A stretch of 64,000 nucleotides of DNA from Pseudonocardia sp. SCN 73-27 (GCA_001725415.1 MEGH01000011.1:1-64000), one strand, 5' to 3'. Shown: positions 48,207 to 56,936, counted from the stretch's first letter. Numbers and translations are program-made. The notes: generated from the letters alone by a model not told the origin.

Positions 48207-49621
48207 AGGATCGCTCCAGGGGTGTAGGCGGCCGCGTCGGGGTGGGCGGCGGTGATCTCCTCGACGCGGGCGACGACGGCCGCGACCTGGGCGCCGGCGG
48301 CGCCGGTGAACGACAGCGGGTCCGCGAGCAGCCCGTCGAGCAGGCCCGCGGGCAGCGCGAGCCGCTCGTCGCCCTGCAGCCGGGCGATCAGGTCGTTGTC
48401 GACCTGGCCCTTCTCGCGCATGGCCAGTGCGACGCCGACGGCGTGCTCCTTGATGACCTCGTGCGCGGTCTCGCGGCCCACCCCGGCACGGACGGCGGCC
48501 ATGAGCACCTTCGTCGTCGCCAGGAAGGGGAGGTAGCGGTCGAGCTCGCGGGCGATGACGGCCGGGTAGGCGCCGAACTCGTCGAGGACGGTGAGCGCGG
48601 TCTCGAAGAGGCCGTCGAGGGCGAAGAAGGCGTCGGGCAGCGCGACGCGACGGACGACGGAGCAGAACACGTCGCCCTCGTTCCACTGCGCGCCGGCGAG
48701 CTCGGCGGCCATGGCGGCGTTGCCGCGCAGCACGACCATGAGTCCGTTGATGCGCTCGGCGGAGCGGGTGTTCATCTTGTGCGGCATGGCGCTCGACCCG
48801 ACCTGGCCCGGCTTGAAGCCCTCGGTGGCGAGCTCGGCGCCGGCCATGAGGCGGATCGTCGTCGCGAGGCTCGAGGGGCCGGCCGCGAGCTGGACGAGCG
48901 CGGAGACGACCTCGTGGTCGAGCGAGCGCGGGTAGACCTGGCCGACGCTCGTCAGCGTCCGCGCGAAGCCCAGATGGCCGGCGACGCGACTCTCCAGATC
49001 GGCCAGCTTCGCCGCGTCGCCACCGAGGAGGTCGAGCATGTCCTGCGCGGTGCCGACCGGGCCCTTGATGCCGCGCAGCGGGTAGCGGCTCCGCAGGTCG
49101 GTGAGGCGGTCGTAGGCGGCGAGCAGCTCGTCGGCGGCCGAGGCGAAGCGCTTGCCCATCGTCGTGGCCTGGGCGGCGACGTTGTGGCTGCGCCCGGCCA
49201 TCACCAGCTCGGCGTGCTCCGCCGCGCGGCGGGCCAGCCGGGCCAGGATCGCGACGGTCCGGTCGGCCACCAGCTCCAGCGACAGCCGGATCTGCAACTG
49301 CTCGACGTTCTCCGTCAGGTCACGGCTCGTGAGGCCCTTGTGGACGTGCTCGTGGCCGGCGAGGGCGTTGAACTCCTCGATGCGGGCCTTCACGTCGTGC
49401 CGGGTGACCCGCTCGCGGGCGGCGATCGAGGGCAGGTCGACCTGCTCGACGACGGCCTCGTAGTCGGTGATCGCCTGCTCGGGGACGTCGACACCGAGGT
49501 CCCGCTGAGCGCGCAGCACCGCGATCCAGAGCCGGCGCTCCAGCACGATCTTGTACTCGGGCGACCAGAGCCGGACCAGCTCGGGGCTCGCGTAGCGGGA
49601 GGCCAGCACGTTGGGGATCAC
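48203..49621 (-). CDS. purB: adenylosuccinate lyase
   Basis: A 472-residue fumarase-superfamily lyase acting at purine step 9 (SAICAR to AICAR) and in AMP formation. Motifs: HVHKGLTSRDLTENVEQLQ, MAGRSHNVAAQATTMGKR, and the signature GSSAMPHKMNTRSAERI with the catalytic Ser loop. ATG 49621. The 42-nt palindrome lies 25 nt upstream, which may shape its 5' region. Confidence 0.95.
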   Translation of the reverse strand: MIPNVLASRYASPELVRLWSPEYKIVLERRLWIAVLRAQRDLGVDVPEQAITDYEAVVEQVDLPSIAARERVTRHDVKARIEEFNALAGHEHVHKGLTSRDLTENVEQLQIRLSLELVADRTVAILARLARRAAEHAELVMAGRSHNVAAQATTMGKRFASAADELLAAYDRLTDLRSRYPLRGIKGPVGTAQDMLDLLGGDAAKLADLESRVAGHLGFARTLTSVGQVYPRSLDHEVVSALVQLAAGPSSLATTIRLMAGAELATEGFKPGQVGSSAMPHKMNTRSAERINGLMVVLRGNAAMAAELAGAQWNEGDVFCSVVRRVALPDAFFALDGLFETALTVLDEFGAYPAVIARELDRYLPFLATTKVLMAAVRAGVGRETAHEVIKEHAVGVALAMREKGQVDNDLIARLQGDERLALPAGLLDGLLADPLSFTGAAGAQVAAVVARVEEITAAHPDAAAYTPGAIL

Positions 49622-49645
49622 GTGCAGGAATCCTATGCGCTGCCC

Positions 49646-49687
49646 CGTGAGTGGCGTTATTGGCCATGGCCAATAACGCCACTCACG
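49646..49687. repeat. perfect 42-nt palindrome upstream of purB
   Basis: A perfect dyad of 21-nt half-sites centred at 49666/49667: CGTGAGTGGCGTTATTGGCC on the left, its exact complement on the right, with CATG at the centre. It sits between the stop of the membrane gene (49709) and the purB start (49621). It may be a terminator for the former, an operator, or a mobile palindromic repeat. It is AT-richer than the surroundings and unrelated to the GCGCAACCT repeats. Confidence 0.85.
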
Positions 49688-49708
49688 ACCGGAGGTACGA
49701 CCGGAGGT
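49685..49708. repeat. tandem 12-nt direct repeat
   Basis: ACGACCGGAGGT occurs twice head-to-tail (49685-49696 and 49697-49708), between the palindrome and the stop codon at 49709. Each copy contains GGAGG on the plus strand but no plus-strand gene follows. Confidence 0.6.
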
Positions 49709-50377
49709 TCACAGGCGAGGGGCCAGCGCGGACGCCACCGTCGCGAGCTGCGACTCGAACGGGATGGCGCCGGAGTCGCTGTCGGACACCGACGTCACCG
49801 CGACGTAGCCGCCCGACGCCGTCGGCGAACCGGCCCGCGCCCAGCCCACCGGCTGCCCGTCCTCGACCGGTTCCCCCGCCGGCGTGAAGACGACGCTCAG
49901 CACGCCGTGCGCGGGCCCGTCGTCGACCTCGAGGGCCACCTCCCGGCCACCGCCCTGCTTGCACACCATCGGCACCGCGGCCTCGCGGGCGTTCGCGACC
50001 GGCGGCAGCGCCTCGTTCAGCAGCGCTCGCAGCCCGGGGTCCTGCATCGGCACACAGCCGGTGTCGGACGGCCCCGGCACGGTCGGCGCTGCCGCGTTCG
50101 GGGGCACGGCGGCGTCGCCGCGCTCCAGGTTCGGCGCACCACCCGCGGCCGACGACGCCGTCTCCGCTCCGCCCCCGGTCGCGGCGATCCCGACGGTCAC
50201 CCCGCCCAGCACGAGCACCACCGCGGCCACGCCACCGGCGACGGCCGACCGGCGCCGCGCGGTCGCCTTCTGCGAAGCGCGGACGACGTCATCGATGCCG
50301 AAGCCGGCGGGCGGCGCGGTGGTCGGTGCCGCGGTGCGCAGCATGTCGGTCAGGTCCTGGTCGTTCGTCTCACCCAT
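49709..50377 (-). CDS. single-pass membrane protein, probable partner of the ECF sigma factor
   Basis: A 222-residue protein. Residues 1-42 are cytoplasmic, helical and charged (LTDMLRTAAPTTAPP; IDDVVRASQKATARRR). A membrane helix follows at about 44-66 (AVAGGVAAVVLVLGGVTVGIAA), then an extracytoplasmic domain of 155 residues with two Cys. The layout fits anti-sigma factors of the SigE family, although no zinc anti-sigma motif is seen. It starts 12 nt after the sigma gene, on the same strand. Function inferred from position. Confidence 0.6.
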   Translation of the reverse strand: MGETNDQDLTDMLRTAAPTTAPPAGFGIDDVVRASQKATARRRSAVAGGVAAVVLVLGGVTVGIAATGGGAETASSAAGGAPNLERGDAAVPPNAAAPTVPGPSDTGCVPMQDPGLRALLNEALPPVANAREAAVPMVCKQGGGREVALEVDDGPAHGVLSVVFTPAGEPVEDGQPVGWARAGSPTASGGYVAVTSVSDSDSGAIPFESQLATVASALAPRL

Positions 50378-50389
50378 GTCGGCCCCTCC

Positions 50390-50914
50390 TCAACCGGCCG
50401 GACGCAGGTCGTCGATGCCGTCGCCGAGCGCGGCGCGCAACGCCGCCAGCCCGTGCGACGTCTGGCTCTTCACGGTGCCCTCCGAGCAGCCGAGCGCTTC
50501 GGCGGTGGCCGCGACGTCGAGATCGTCGAAGTAGCGCAGCACCAGCACGGCGCGCTGGCGCGACGGCACCGAGCGCAGGGCCGTGACGAGCGTCTCCCTG
50601 GTGGCGACGCCGTCGCCTGCGTCACGCGCCGGGGCCGCGTCGGGCACCTCCGAGGTGAAGCGTTCACGCCGCCACGGACGTCGGGACTCGTCGACGACCG
50701 AACGCATCAGCGTGCGACGCACCCAGGCGTCGAGCACCCGGACGTCGTCCCGGCCACGGATGCGGCGCCAGTGCCGGTGCAGCGCGACGAACGCGGCCTG
50801 GGCGTGGTCGTCGGCACGGTGCCAGTCGCCACACATCAGGAACGCGGTGCGCCGCACGGTGTCCCGGCGGGCGTCGAAGTACTCCGCGAACTCCTGCTCG
50901 GCGGACGTGTCCAC
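50390..50914 (-). CDS. ECF sigma factor, SigE family
   Basis: A 174-residue sigma factor with regions 2 (EYFDARRDTVRRTAFLMCGDWHRADDHAQAAFVALHRHW, located at about 10-48) and 4 (LRSVPSRQRAVLVLRYFDDLDVAATAEALGCSEGTVKSQTSHGL, about 112-155). The FLMCGDWHRADD variant of region 2 defines the actinobacterial SigE-type ECF group. The downstream membrane gene is the candidate anti-sigma. The last sense codons and first coding part are complete. Stimulus unknown. Confidence 0.87.
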   Translation of the reverse strand: MDTSAEQEFAEYFDARRDTVRRTAFLMCGDWHRADDHAQAAFVALHRHWRRIRGRDDVRVLDAWVRRTLMRSVVDESRRPWRRERFTSEVPDAAPARDAGDGVATRETLVTALRSVPSRQRAVLVLRYFDDLDVAATAEALGCSEGTVKSQTSHGLAALRAALGDGIDDLRPAG

Positions 50915-51086
50915 ACCGTTCCCTCTCCTGCAGTACCCGCTCCGTCACGCCCTGACGGATTCGGGACGTTCGACGTCGCGTACACGGTTGCAGCACCACC
51001 CGGTCTTCACTCGAACAGACCAACTCCGTGACCATCTCGTGACGCAGGCGCGACCTGACCGTCGTCGAGATGCTTGAATCCGACGG

Positions 51087-52253
51087 GTGCGACCCACCTC
51101 ACGTGCCCGCCGCGCGAAGCCCGAGTCCGCTCCTGTCGACCTCCGGTCCGACACCGTCACCCAGCCCACCAAGCAGATGCGCGCCGCGATGGCGGCCGCG
51201 GAGGTGGGCGACGACGTCCTCGACCGCGACCCGACGATGCGCGCGCTGGAGGAGCGGGTCGCCGGCCTGCTCGGCGCCGCCGACGCGCTGTGGACGCCGT
51301 CGGGATCCATGGGCAACCTCATCGCTCTGATGGCGCACCTGACCCGGGGCGACGCGTTCCTCGCGCCCGCGGGCTCCCACGTCCTCGAGGCCGAGCTGGG
51401 CACCGCCGCGTGGCTCGCCGGCGGGATGCCGCGGCCGCTGGAGCACGACGGCGGCCCGGGCAAGATCACCCCCGACGCCGTGCGCCGCGCCGCAGGCGGG
51501 CCCGGGGCGTACTACACGATGCGCACCAGCCTGCTGTGCCTGGAGAACACCCACAACGCCGCGGGCGGGACGGTCACCGCGCCGGAGGAGCACGCCGCCG
51601 TTGCCGCGGCCGCCCGCGCCGCAGGGCTGTCGGTGCACCTCGACGGCGCGCGGCTGTGGCACGCCGCCGTCGCGCTGGGTGTGCCCCCGGGTGCGCTGAC
51701 CGTCGGCGCCGACACCGTGCAGGTCTGTCTCAGCAAGGGCCTGGGCGCGCCCGTCGGGTCGCTGGTCGCCGGATCGGCGGAGTTCACCGAGGAGGCGCGG
51801 CGGCTGCGCAAGATGCTCGGCGGCGGAGTCCGCCAGGGCGGTGTGCTCGCCGCGGCCGGTCTCGTCGCGCTCGACCGCGTCGACCGGCTCGCCGAGGACC
51901 ACGAGCGCGCTCGTGTGCTGGCCGAGGGCCTGCGCGAACGCGGCTGGCAGGTCGCCGACCCGGAGACGAACATCGTCCTGATCGGCGTCGCCGACCTCGC
52001 CGGCACGCTGGCCCGCTTCGAGGAGTCCGGGGTCCGGGTCGCGCCGATGGGCGGGAAGGTCCGGCTCATGACGCACGCCGACCTCACCGACGACGACATC
52101 GACACCGCCCTCGATCGCATCGGGCCCGTCGAACGCGAACGCGAGGCCGTGCCGCCCCACCCCGCGCCCACGGCCCCGCCGACCGGCCCCCGGTCGCTCA
52201 GGCGGACGGCGGGCGCGGCCGGTCGCGCTCCAGCGAGGCGAGCCGGGCGTTGA
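51087..52253 (+). CDS. low-specificity L-threonine aldolase (PLP)
   Basis: A 388-residue PLP fold-type I enzyme that splits threonine to glycine and acetaldehyde. DLRSDTVTQPTKQMRAAMAAAEVGDDVLDRDPT at the start, TPSGSMGNLIAL, LENTHNAAGG, and the PLP-binding Lys in VCLSKGLGAPVGS; AHLDGARLWHA supplies the PLP Asp. The last 19 codons or so overlap the opposite-strand channel gene (52198-52253) and look unlike the family, so a read-through tail is likely. GTG 51087. Confidence 0.88.
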   Translation: MRPTSRARRAKPESAPVDLRSDTVTQPTKQMRAAMAAAEVGDDVLDRDPTMRALEERVAGLLGAADALWTPSGSMGNLIALMAHLTRGDAFLAPAGSHVLEAELGTAAWLAGGMPRPLEHDGGPGKITPDAVRRAAGGPGAYYTMRTSLLCLENTHNAAGGTVTAPEEHAAVAAAARAAGLSVHLDGARLWHAAVALGVPPGALTVGADTVQVCLSKGLGAPVGSLVAGSAEFTEEARRLRKMLGGGVRQGGVLAAAGLVALDRVDRLAEDHERARVLAEGLRERGWQVADPETNIVLIGVADLAGTLARFEESGVRVAPMGGKVRLMTHADLTDDDIDTALDRIGPVEREREAVPPHPAPTAPPTGPRSLRRTAGAAGRAPARRAGR

Positions 52254-52965
52254 CCGCGCGCAGCTCGACGAGCACCTCGTCGAGCCGCCTCGTCGTGTCC
52301 TCCAGCTCGTCCTCGGTGCGCCGCGCCGCCTCGGCCGCGGTGGTGCGGATGTTCGTGAGGAACCAGCTCGCGATCGACGCCGTCACCACACCGAGCAGGG
52401 CGATCCCCGCCACCATCAGTGTCGCCGCGACCAGCCGGCCCTCGAACGTCACCGGGTAGCGGTCGCCGTAGCCGACCGTCGAGATGGTGGTGATCGTCCA
52501 CCACAGCGCCTCACCGAACGTCGTGATCGACGCGCCCGGGGCGTCGCGTTCGGCGTCGAGCACCGCCAGCGCGGCGACGAACCCGACCAGCGTCACCGTG
52601 CCCGCGACGTAGACGGCGACCCGGCCGCGGAAGTCGTCACGCAGCTGGCGGTTCAGCACCCCGATGATCGTGACGACGCGCAGCGCCCGCAGTGGCCGCA
52701 GCACCGGCAGGACCAGGATCAGCAGGTCGAGCACATGCGTCCCGACGAACCGCAACCGTCTGTGCGCCAACGCGATCCGTACCAGGTAGTCGACGCCCAT
52801 CAGCAGCCAGATCACCGTCAGCACGGTGTCGAGCGCCTCGTGCACGGCCGGCGTCAGCGACCGCTGCAGCACCTGCCACGTGTAGACGGCCAGGAACACC
52901 ACGGCCAGCCCGGTCAGCGGCCAGTCGACCCGACGGTCCCAGGCGGCGATGCGCGGCTCGTCCAT
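52198..52965 (-). CDS. voltage-gated-type potassium channel
   Basis: A 255-residue channel subunit with six membrane helices. S4-like VLPVLRPLRALRVVTIIGVL (arginines every third residue, about 88-107), pore helix and selectivity filter WWTITTISTVGYGDRYPVT (about 152-170), S6 VAATLMVAGIALLGVVTASIASW, then a cytoplasmic coiled coil (AARRTEDELEDTTRRLDEVLVELRAVNARL). Tetramerises to conduct K+. Its 3' end overlaps the aldolase tail on the other strand by 56 bp. Confidence 0.92.
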   Translation of the reverse strand: MDEPRIAAWDRRVDWPLTGLAVVFLAVYTWQVLQRSLTPAVHEALDTVLTVIWLLMGVDYLVRIALAHRRLRFVGTHVLDLLILVLPVLRPLRALRVVTIIGVLNRQLRDDFRGRVAVYVAGTVTLVGFVAALAVLDAERDAPGASITTFGEALWWTITTISTVGYGDRYPVTFEGRLVAATLMVAGIALLGVVTASIASWFLTNIRTTAAEAARRTEDELEDTTRRLDEVLVELRAVNARLASLERDRPRPPSA

Positions 52966-53124
52966 GGGCCCCGGACGATAACCCCCGCTCCGGGGGTCTC
53001 CCGCGAGGACCTGCCCCGCGGGGAGGTCGTCGTGGGCGTCACACTGCCCGGGGCGTCGAGTCGTCGGGCTCGTCGGTTGCGGCTGCGTCGGCGGCCACAG
53101 GGTGCCGCGAGTTCGAGCACTGGC

Positions 53125-54288
53125 TCACAGCCACGCCCGCAGTCTGCGCAGCGCCTCCGAGATGTCGTCGGTGCCGCCGGCGAAGGAGAACCGGATGAAC
53201 CGGTTGCCGTCGACGGGGTCGAAGTCCACCCCCGGCGCGACGGCGACGCCGGTCTCGGCGAGCAGCCGGTACGTCAGCGCCATCGAGTCGTCGGCCAGGT
53301 GGGACACGTCGGCGTAGACGTAGAACGCGCCGTCGGCCGGGGCCAGCCTGTCGATGCCCATGTCGCGCAGCCCGTCGAGCAGCAGGCCGCGGTTGTGGGC
53401 GTACCGTTCGACGTGCCCGTCGACCTCCACGTAGGACTCCGGGTCGAACGCCGCCAGCGCCGCGTGCTGCGGCAGCGCGGGCGGGCACACCGTGAAGTTG
53501 CCGGTCAGCCTGTCGACGGCCCGGCGCAGCCGCGGCGGCACCACCAGCCAGCCCAGCCGCCAGCCCGTCATCGAGAAGTACTTCGAGAACGAATTGACGA
53601 CGATCGCCTCCCGCGAGGTCGACCACGCGCACGACGTCGCGGGCGACCCGGCGTAGCCGATGCCGTGGTAGATCTCGTCGCTCACGAACTGGACGCCGTT
53701 GCCGTCGCACCACGTCGCGAGCGCGGCGAGCTCGGCCGGGTCGAGCACCGTGCCCGTCGGGTTGGCCGGGCTGGCGACGATCAGGCCCGCGACGGGCTCG
53801 TCGAGCGCCTCCAGCATCTCGACCGTCGGCTGGAACCGCGTCTCCGGCCCGCACGGCAGCTCGATGACCTCGCACCCGAGCGCGGTGAGGATGTTGCGGT
53901 AGCAGGGGTAGCCGGGCCGGGCGAGCGCCACGCGGTCGCCGGCGTCGAAGGCGGCCAGGAAGGCCAGCAGGAACCCGCCCGACGAGCCGGTCGTGATCAC
54001 GATGTCGTCGGCGTCGATCGCGACGTCGTAGGCCTTCGCGTAGTGCCCGGCGACCGCCTGGCGCAGCGGCTCGATCCCCAGCGCGACCGTGTAGCCGAGG
54101 ACCTCGGTCTCCAGCGCCGCCGCGGCCGCCGCCCGGACCGCCTTCGGCGCCGGTGTCGACGGCTGGCCCGCCGACAGGTTGACGAGGTCGCCGTGGCTGC
54201 GGGCCCGCTCGGCCGCGGCCTGCCACACGTCCATGACGTGGAAGGGCGGGATCTGCGAGCGAAGGGCTTCGGGGCGCGGACCGGTCAC
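53125..54288 (-). CDS. class I/II aminotransferase (PLP)
   Basis: A 387-residue PLP enzyme of the aspartate-aminotransferase fold: GQPSTPAPKAVRAAAAAAL, PLRQAVAGHYAKAYDV, PLP Asn/Asp in VASPANPTGTVLDP and FVSDEIYHGIGY, Schiff-base Lys in VVNSFSKYFSMTGWRLGW, and substrate Arg in NRFIRFSFAGG. Specificity cannot be read. GTG 54288. It stands alone; repeat copy 3 lies upstream, between it and the SDR gene. Confidence 0.9.
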   Translation of the reverse strand: MTGPRPEALRSQIPPFHVMDVWQAAAERARSHGDLVNLSAGQPSTPAPKAVRAAAAAALETEVLGYTVALGIEPLRQAVAGHYAKAYDVAIDADDIVITTGSSGGFLLAFLAAFDAGDRVALARPGYPCYRNILTALGCEVIELPCGPETRFQPTVEMLEALDEPVAGLIVASPANPTGTVLDPAELAALATWCDGNGVQFVSDEIYHGIGYAGSPATSCAWSTSREAIVVNSFSKYFSMTGWRLGWLVVPPRLRRAVDRLTGNFTVCPPALPQHAALAAFDPESYVEVDGHVERYAHNRGLLLDGLRDMGIDRLAPADGAFYVYADVSHLADDSMALTYRLLAETGVAVAPGVDFDPVDGNRFIRFSFAGGTDDISEALRRLRAWL

Positions 54289-54367
54289 GTCCAGAGACTA
54301 GGAGACGCCCGGCCCGCGGCGCGCCCGGCAACCTGCTGGACGACGCTCCGGTGCGCCCGAGCAGCCG

Positions 54368-54435
54368 CGCCCGACCTCATTGCCCGTGTTCGGCCCCTCT
54401 GGCTCAAGGGGTCGGGACGACCACGAGGTTGCGCG
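54368..54435. repeat. palindromic intergenic repeat, copy 3 of 5 (diverged)
   Basis: The right arm (minus strand from 54435) reads GCGCAACCTCGTGGTCGTCC, matching the consensus at 18 of 20 positions. The left arm (54368-54380, GCGCCCGACCTCA) is degenerate and the centre is longer than in other copies. It lies between two minus-strand genes, not convergent ones. Confidence 0.6.
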
Positions 54436-54446
54436 CGGCGGTCGGC

Positions 54447-55223
54447 TCAGGTCATGACGACGCCGCCGTCGACCGAGACGGTCTGGCCGGTGATGTTGGC
54501 GGCACGGTCCGAGAGCAGGAACGCGACGGTCTCGGCGATGTCCTCGGGCGTCTGCGGGCGGCCCATCGGCACCATGGCCCCGACGAACCCGGCGAAGAGC
54601 TGCTCGGGCGTCGCGTCGGCGTGGGCGGGGTCGTTGGCGATGAGCCACTCGCTCGTCTTGCGCCACATGTCCGTCCAGATCAGGCCGGGCATGACGGTGT
54701 TGGCGCGCAGCCCGGTCGGCGCCCCGACCCGCGCGACGACGTGCGTCAGCTCGATCACCGCGGCCTTGGACGGGCCGTAGTCGGCAAGCATCTCCATGCC
54801 GAGCCGGGCGCCGATCGAGGCGATGTTCACGACCGCCCCGGGCCTGCCCGCGCGGCGCCGAACCAGCTCCTGGCAGGTGAGGAACGTGCCGCGGGTGTTG
54901 ACGGCGAACGTCCGGTCCCACTGCTCCTCGGTGAGCTCGGTGAACGGCACGAACATGCCGACTCCGGCGACGTTGGCGAGCGCATCGACCTCACCGAGGC
55001 CGAGCCCGCCGGCGGCCTCGAACGCTGCCTGCACCGAGGCGCGGTCGCGGACGTCGCACGTCGTGTGGGCGACGGTGGCGCCGTCGGCGGCGAGCTTCGC
55101 GGCGACCTCGGCGACGGCGGCCCCGTCGACGTCGGTGAGCAGCACGGGCCGGTCCTGTGCGAGCCGGGCGGCGACGGCGGCGCCCAGCCCGCCCGCCGCC
55201 CCGGTGACGAGCGCGACGCTCAC
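54447..55223 (-). CDS. short-chain dehydrogenase/reductase
   Basis: A 258-residue classical SDR. VALVTGAAGGLGAAVAARLA (NAD site), DVDG after strand 2, NVAGVG, Ser in NIASIGARLG, Tyr/Lys in DYGPSKAAV, and a family C-terminus GQTVSVDGGVVMT. NAD(H) use is suggested by the Asp after strand 2. GTG 55223 overlaps the SnoaL-like stop (GTGA). Substrate unknown; it probably acts on the compound bound by the SnoaL-like partner. Confidence 0.87.
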   Translation of the reverse strand: MSVALVTGAAGGLGAAVAARLAQDRPVLLTDVDGAAVAEVAAKLAADGATVAHTTCDVRDRASVQAAFEAAGGLGLGEVDALANVAGVGMFVPFTELTEEQWDRTFAVNTRGTFLTCQELVRRRAGRPGAVVNIASIGARLGMEMLADYGPSKAAVIELTHVVARVGAPTGLRANTVMPGLIWTDMWRKTSEWLIANDPAHADATPEQLFAGFVGAMVPMGRPQTPEDIAETVAFLLSDRAANITGQTVSVDGGVVMT

Positions 55224-55819
55224 GGGATCTCCCGCGCGATCTCCGGGGCGAGCAGCTCGGCGGCCCGTGCGGCGGTGATGACGTCGGCGGGGTCGGGCTT
55301 CTCGATCCTCCGAGAGGCGCCGTCCTCGTAGACGTGCTCCCCGATGAGCCGTCCTCGCTCGTCGTAGGGCCAGACGAAGGCGAGGGTGCGGGTGAGCAGG
55401 TAGACGTCGCCCGGGTCGTCGCCGGCCTGGACGGACCCGAACACGCTCTCCCCGAGCATCGCGCCGGGCAGGAACTGGCAGAACTCGACCTCGCCGGAGA
55501 ACCCGTGATCGTAGACGGCGATCTCCTGCCGGTTGACCCACATGACGAGGGCGTCGGCGGCGACGAGGGACTGGTAGAAGCCCCTGACCTGCTCCATCCC
55601 GTCGAGGATCACCGTCTGGCCACCCTCGTGGAGACGGTAGTGCGGGTGCTCGACGGTCTTGTCGGGGGCGAGCAGCTCGTCGTAGCGGCCGGCGACCTCC
55701 AGCAGACCGTGCATGCGGTAGTTCTTCAGGATCGCGCGGTGCCGCGGGTTGTCGGTGGCGGCGATCTGCTTCTCCAGGCTCGCGAACATGTGGGTGAAGT
55801 CGTGCTCGTAGCGGCTCAT
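55220..55819 (-). CDS. SnoaL/NTF2-like protein
   Basis: A 199-residue cytoplasmic protein of the cone-shaped alpha+beta barrel. RMHGLLEVAGRYDELLAPDKTVEHPHYRLHEGG and VYDHGFSGEVEFCQFLPG fit polyketide-cyclase/ketosteroid-isomerase relatives. ATG 55819 chosen with GAGGAG 11 nt upstream; a longer reading to 55900 adds low-complexity residues. It is the first gene of a two-gene operon with the SDR, divergent from a LysR regulator. Confidence 0.75.
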   Translation of the reverse strand: MSRYEHDFTHMFASLEKQIAATDNPRHRAILKNYRMHGLLEVAGRYDELLAPDKTVEHPHYRLHEGGQTVILDGMEQVRGFYQSLVAADALVMWVNRQEIAVYDHGFSGEVEFCQFLPGAMLGESVFGSVQAGDDPGDVYLLTRTLAFVWPYDERGRLIGEHVYEDGASRRIEKPDPADVITAARAAELLAPEIAREIP

Positions 55820-55974
55820 CCGGGTGGGCTCCTCGTGACGACGCGGGTCGGTGTCGGGACCGCCACCATCACCGCGCCCACCGCCCGGGGTCCATGACAA
55901 AGACGACCGTATGACGTGAACCGATCGACTAACGCCGCTGGTCAGGACTAGCCTTTTGACAGGGAGGCGTCGCC

Positions 55975-56895
55975 GTGGACCTCAACCTGCACCTCGTGCG
56001 CTACCTCGTCGCGGTCGTCGACGAGGGGCACTTCGGTCGCGCCGCGGCCCGGCTCTACGTGAGCGCGCCCGCGCTGAGCCAGCAGGTCCGCAAGCTGGAG
56101 CGGGCCGTCGGGGCGGAGCTCGTCGACCGGACCGCGCACCCGGTGCGCCCCACCGAGGCGGGCGCGCGGTTCCTGGCCGAGGCCCGGGAGGCGCTGGCGG
56201 CGGCCGACCGGGCGGTGGCCGCCGTCGAGTCCTACCGCCGCGAGGTGGCGACGACGCTGCGGCTCGGGTTCATGACGGCGTCGGCGGGCCCGCAGGTCCG
56301 GGCGATGGTCGACGAGCTGCGCCGCGGCGAGCCCGACGCCGTCGTGCGGCTGGTCGAGCTGCCCTGGCACCTGCAGGCGTCCGCGGTGCGCGACGGGACC
56401 GTCGACGCCGCGCTCGTTCGGCCGCCGATCTCCGACCGGTCCGGGCTGCGGTTCGATCTGGTGCGCCGCGAGCCGCGGGTCGTCGCCCTGCCGGTGACGC
56501 ACCCGCTCGCCGGACGCGACACGGTCGCGCTGGCCGAGCTGGACGGCGAGCCGCACGTCACCGGCGACGAGCTCGACCCGGCGTGGGTGCGCTGGTGGGC
56601 GTGCGATCCCCGGCCCAGCGGTGTGCCGGTGCGCTACGGGCCGTCGGTACGGACGATGGACGAGCTGCTGGAGGTCGTCGCCGCGGGGCAGGCGATCGCG
56701 ATCACCGGCGGGTTCGTGGCCGACAGTCACCGTCATCCGGCGGTGGTGTTCGTCCCGGTGGCCGACGTCGAGCCGTGCCCGGTGTCGTTGTGCACCCGGG
56801 CGGCCGACCGCTCGAAGCTGGTCACAGCCCTGCGCCGGGCGCTCCGCACGATCCGCACCCCCGACGACGCCCCACGCGCAACCTCACGGTCCTGA
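55975..56895 (+). CDS. LysR-family transcription regulator
   Basis: A 306-residue LTTR. Helix-turn-helix at about 18-60 (HFGRAAARLYVSAPALSQQVRKLERAVGAELVDRT), then a linker helix and a periplasmic-binding-like effector domain (LRLGFMTASAGPQVRAMVDELR; GTVDAALVRPP). Divergent from the SnoaL-SDR operon across a 155-nt gap, its likely target. The last six residues (ATSRS area) and the stop are encoded within repeat copy 4 (56876-56925). GTG 55975 with GGGAGG 6 nt ahead. Confidence 0.9.
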   Translation: MDLNLHLVRYLVAVVDEGHFGRAAARLYVSAPALSQQVRKLERAVGAELVDRTAHPVRPTEAGARFLAEAREALAAADRAVAAVESYRREVATTLRLGFMTASAGPQVRAMVDELRRGEPDAVVRLVELPWHLQASAVRDGTVDAALVRPPISDRSGLRFDLVRREPRVVALPVTHPLAGRDTVALAELDGEPHVTGDELDPAWVRWWACDPRPSGVPVRYGPSVRTMDELLEVVAAGQAIAITGGFVADSHRHPAVVFVPVADVEPCPVSLCTRAADRSKLVTALRRALRTIRTPDDAPRATSRS

Positions 56896-56925
56896 TCCGC
56901 CGCCGCGACGACGGTGAGGTTGCGC
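56876..56925. repeat. palindromic intergenic repeat, copy 4 of 5 (overlaps the LysR 3' end)
   Basis: Arms GCGCAACCTCA (56876-56886) and TGAGGTTGCGC (56915-56925), both with type A continuation. The left arm supplies the last codons of the LysR gene and its TGA (56893-56895). Followed 11 nt later by copy 5. Confidence 0.85.
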
Positions 56926-56936
56926 GCGAGAACGGC

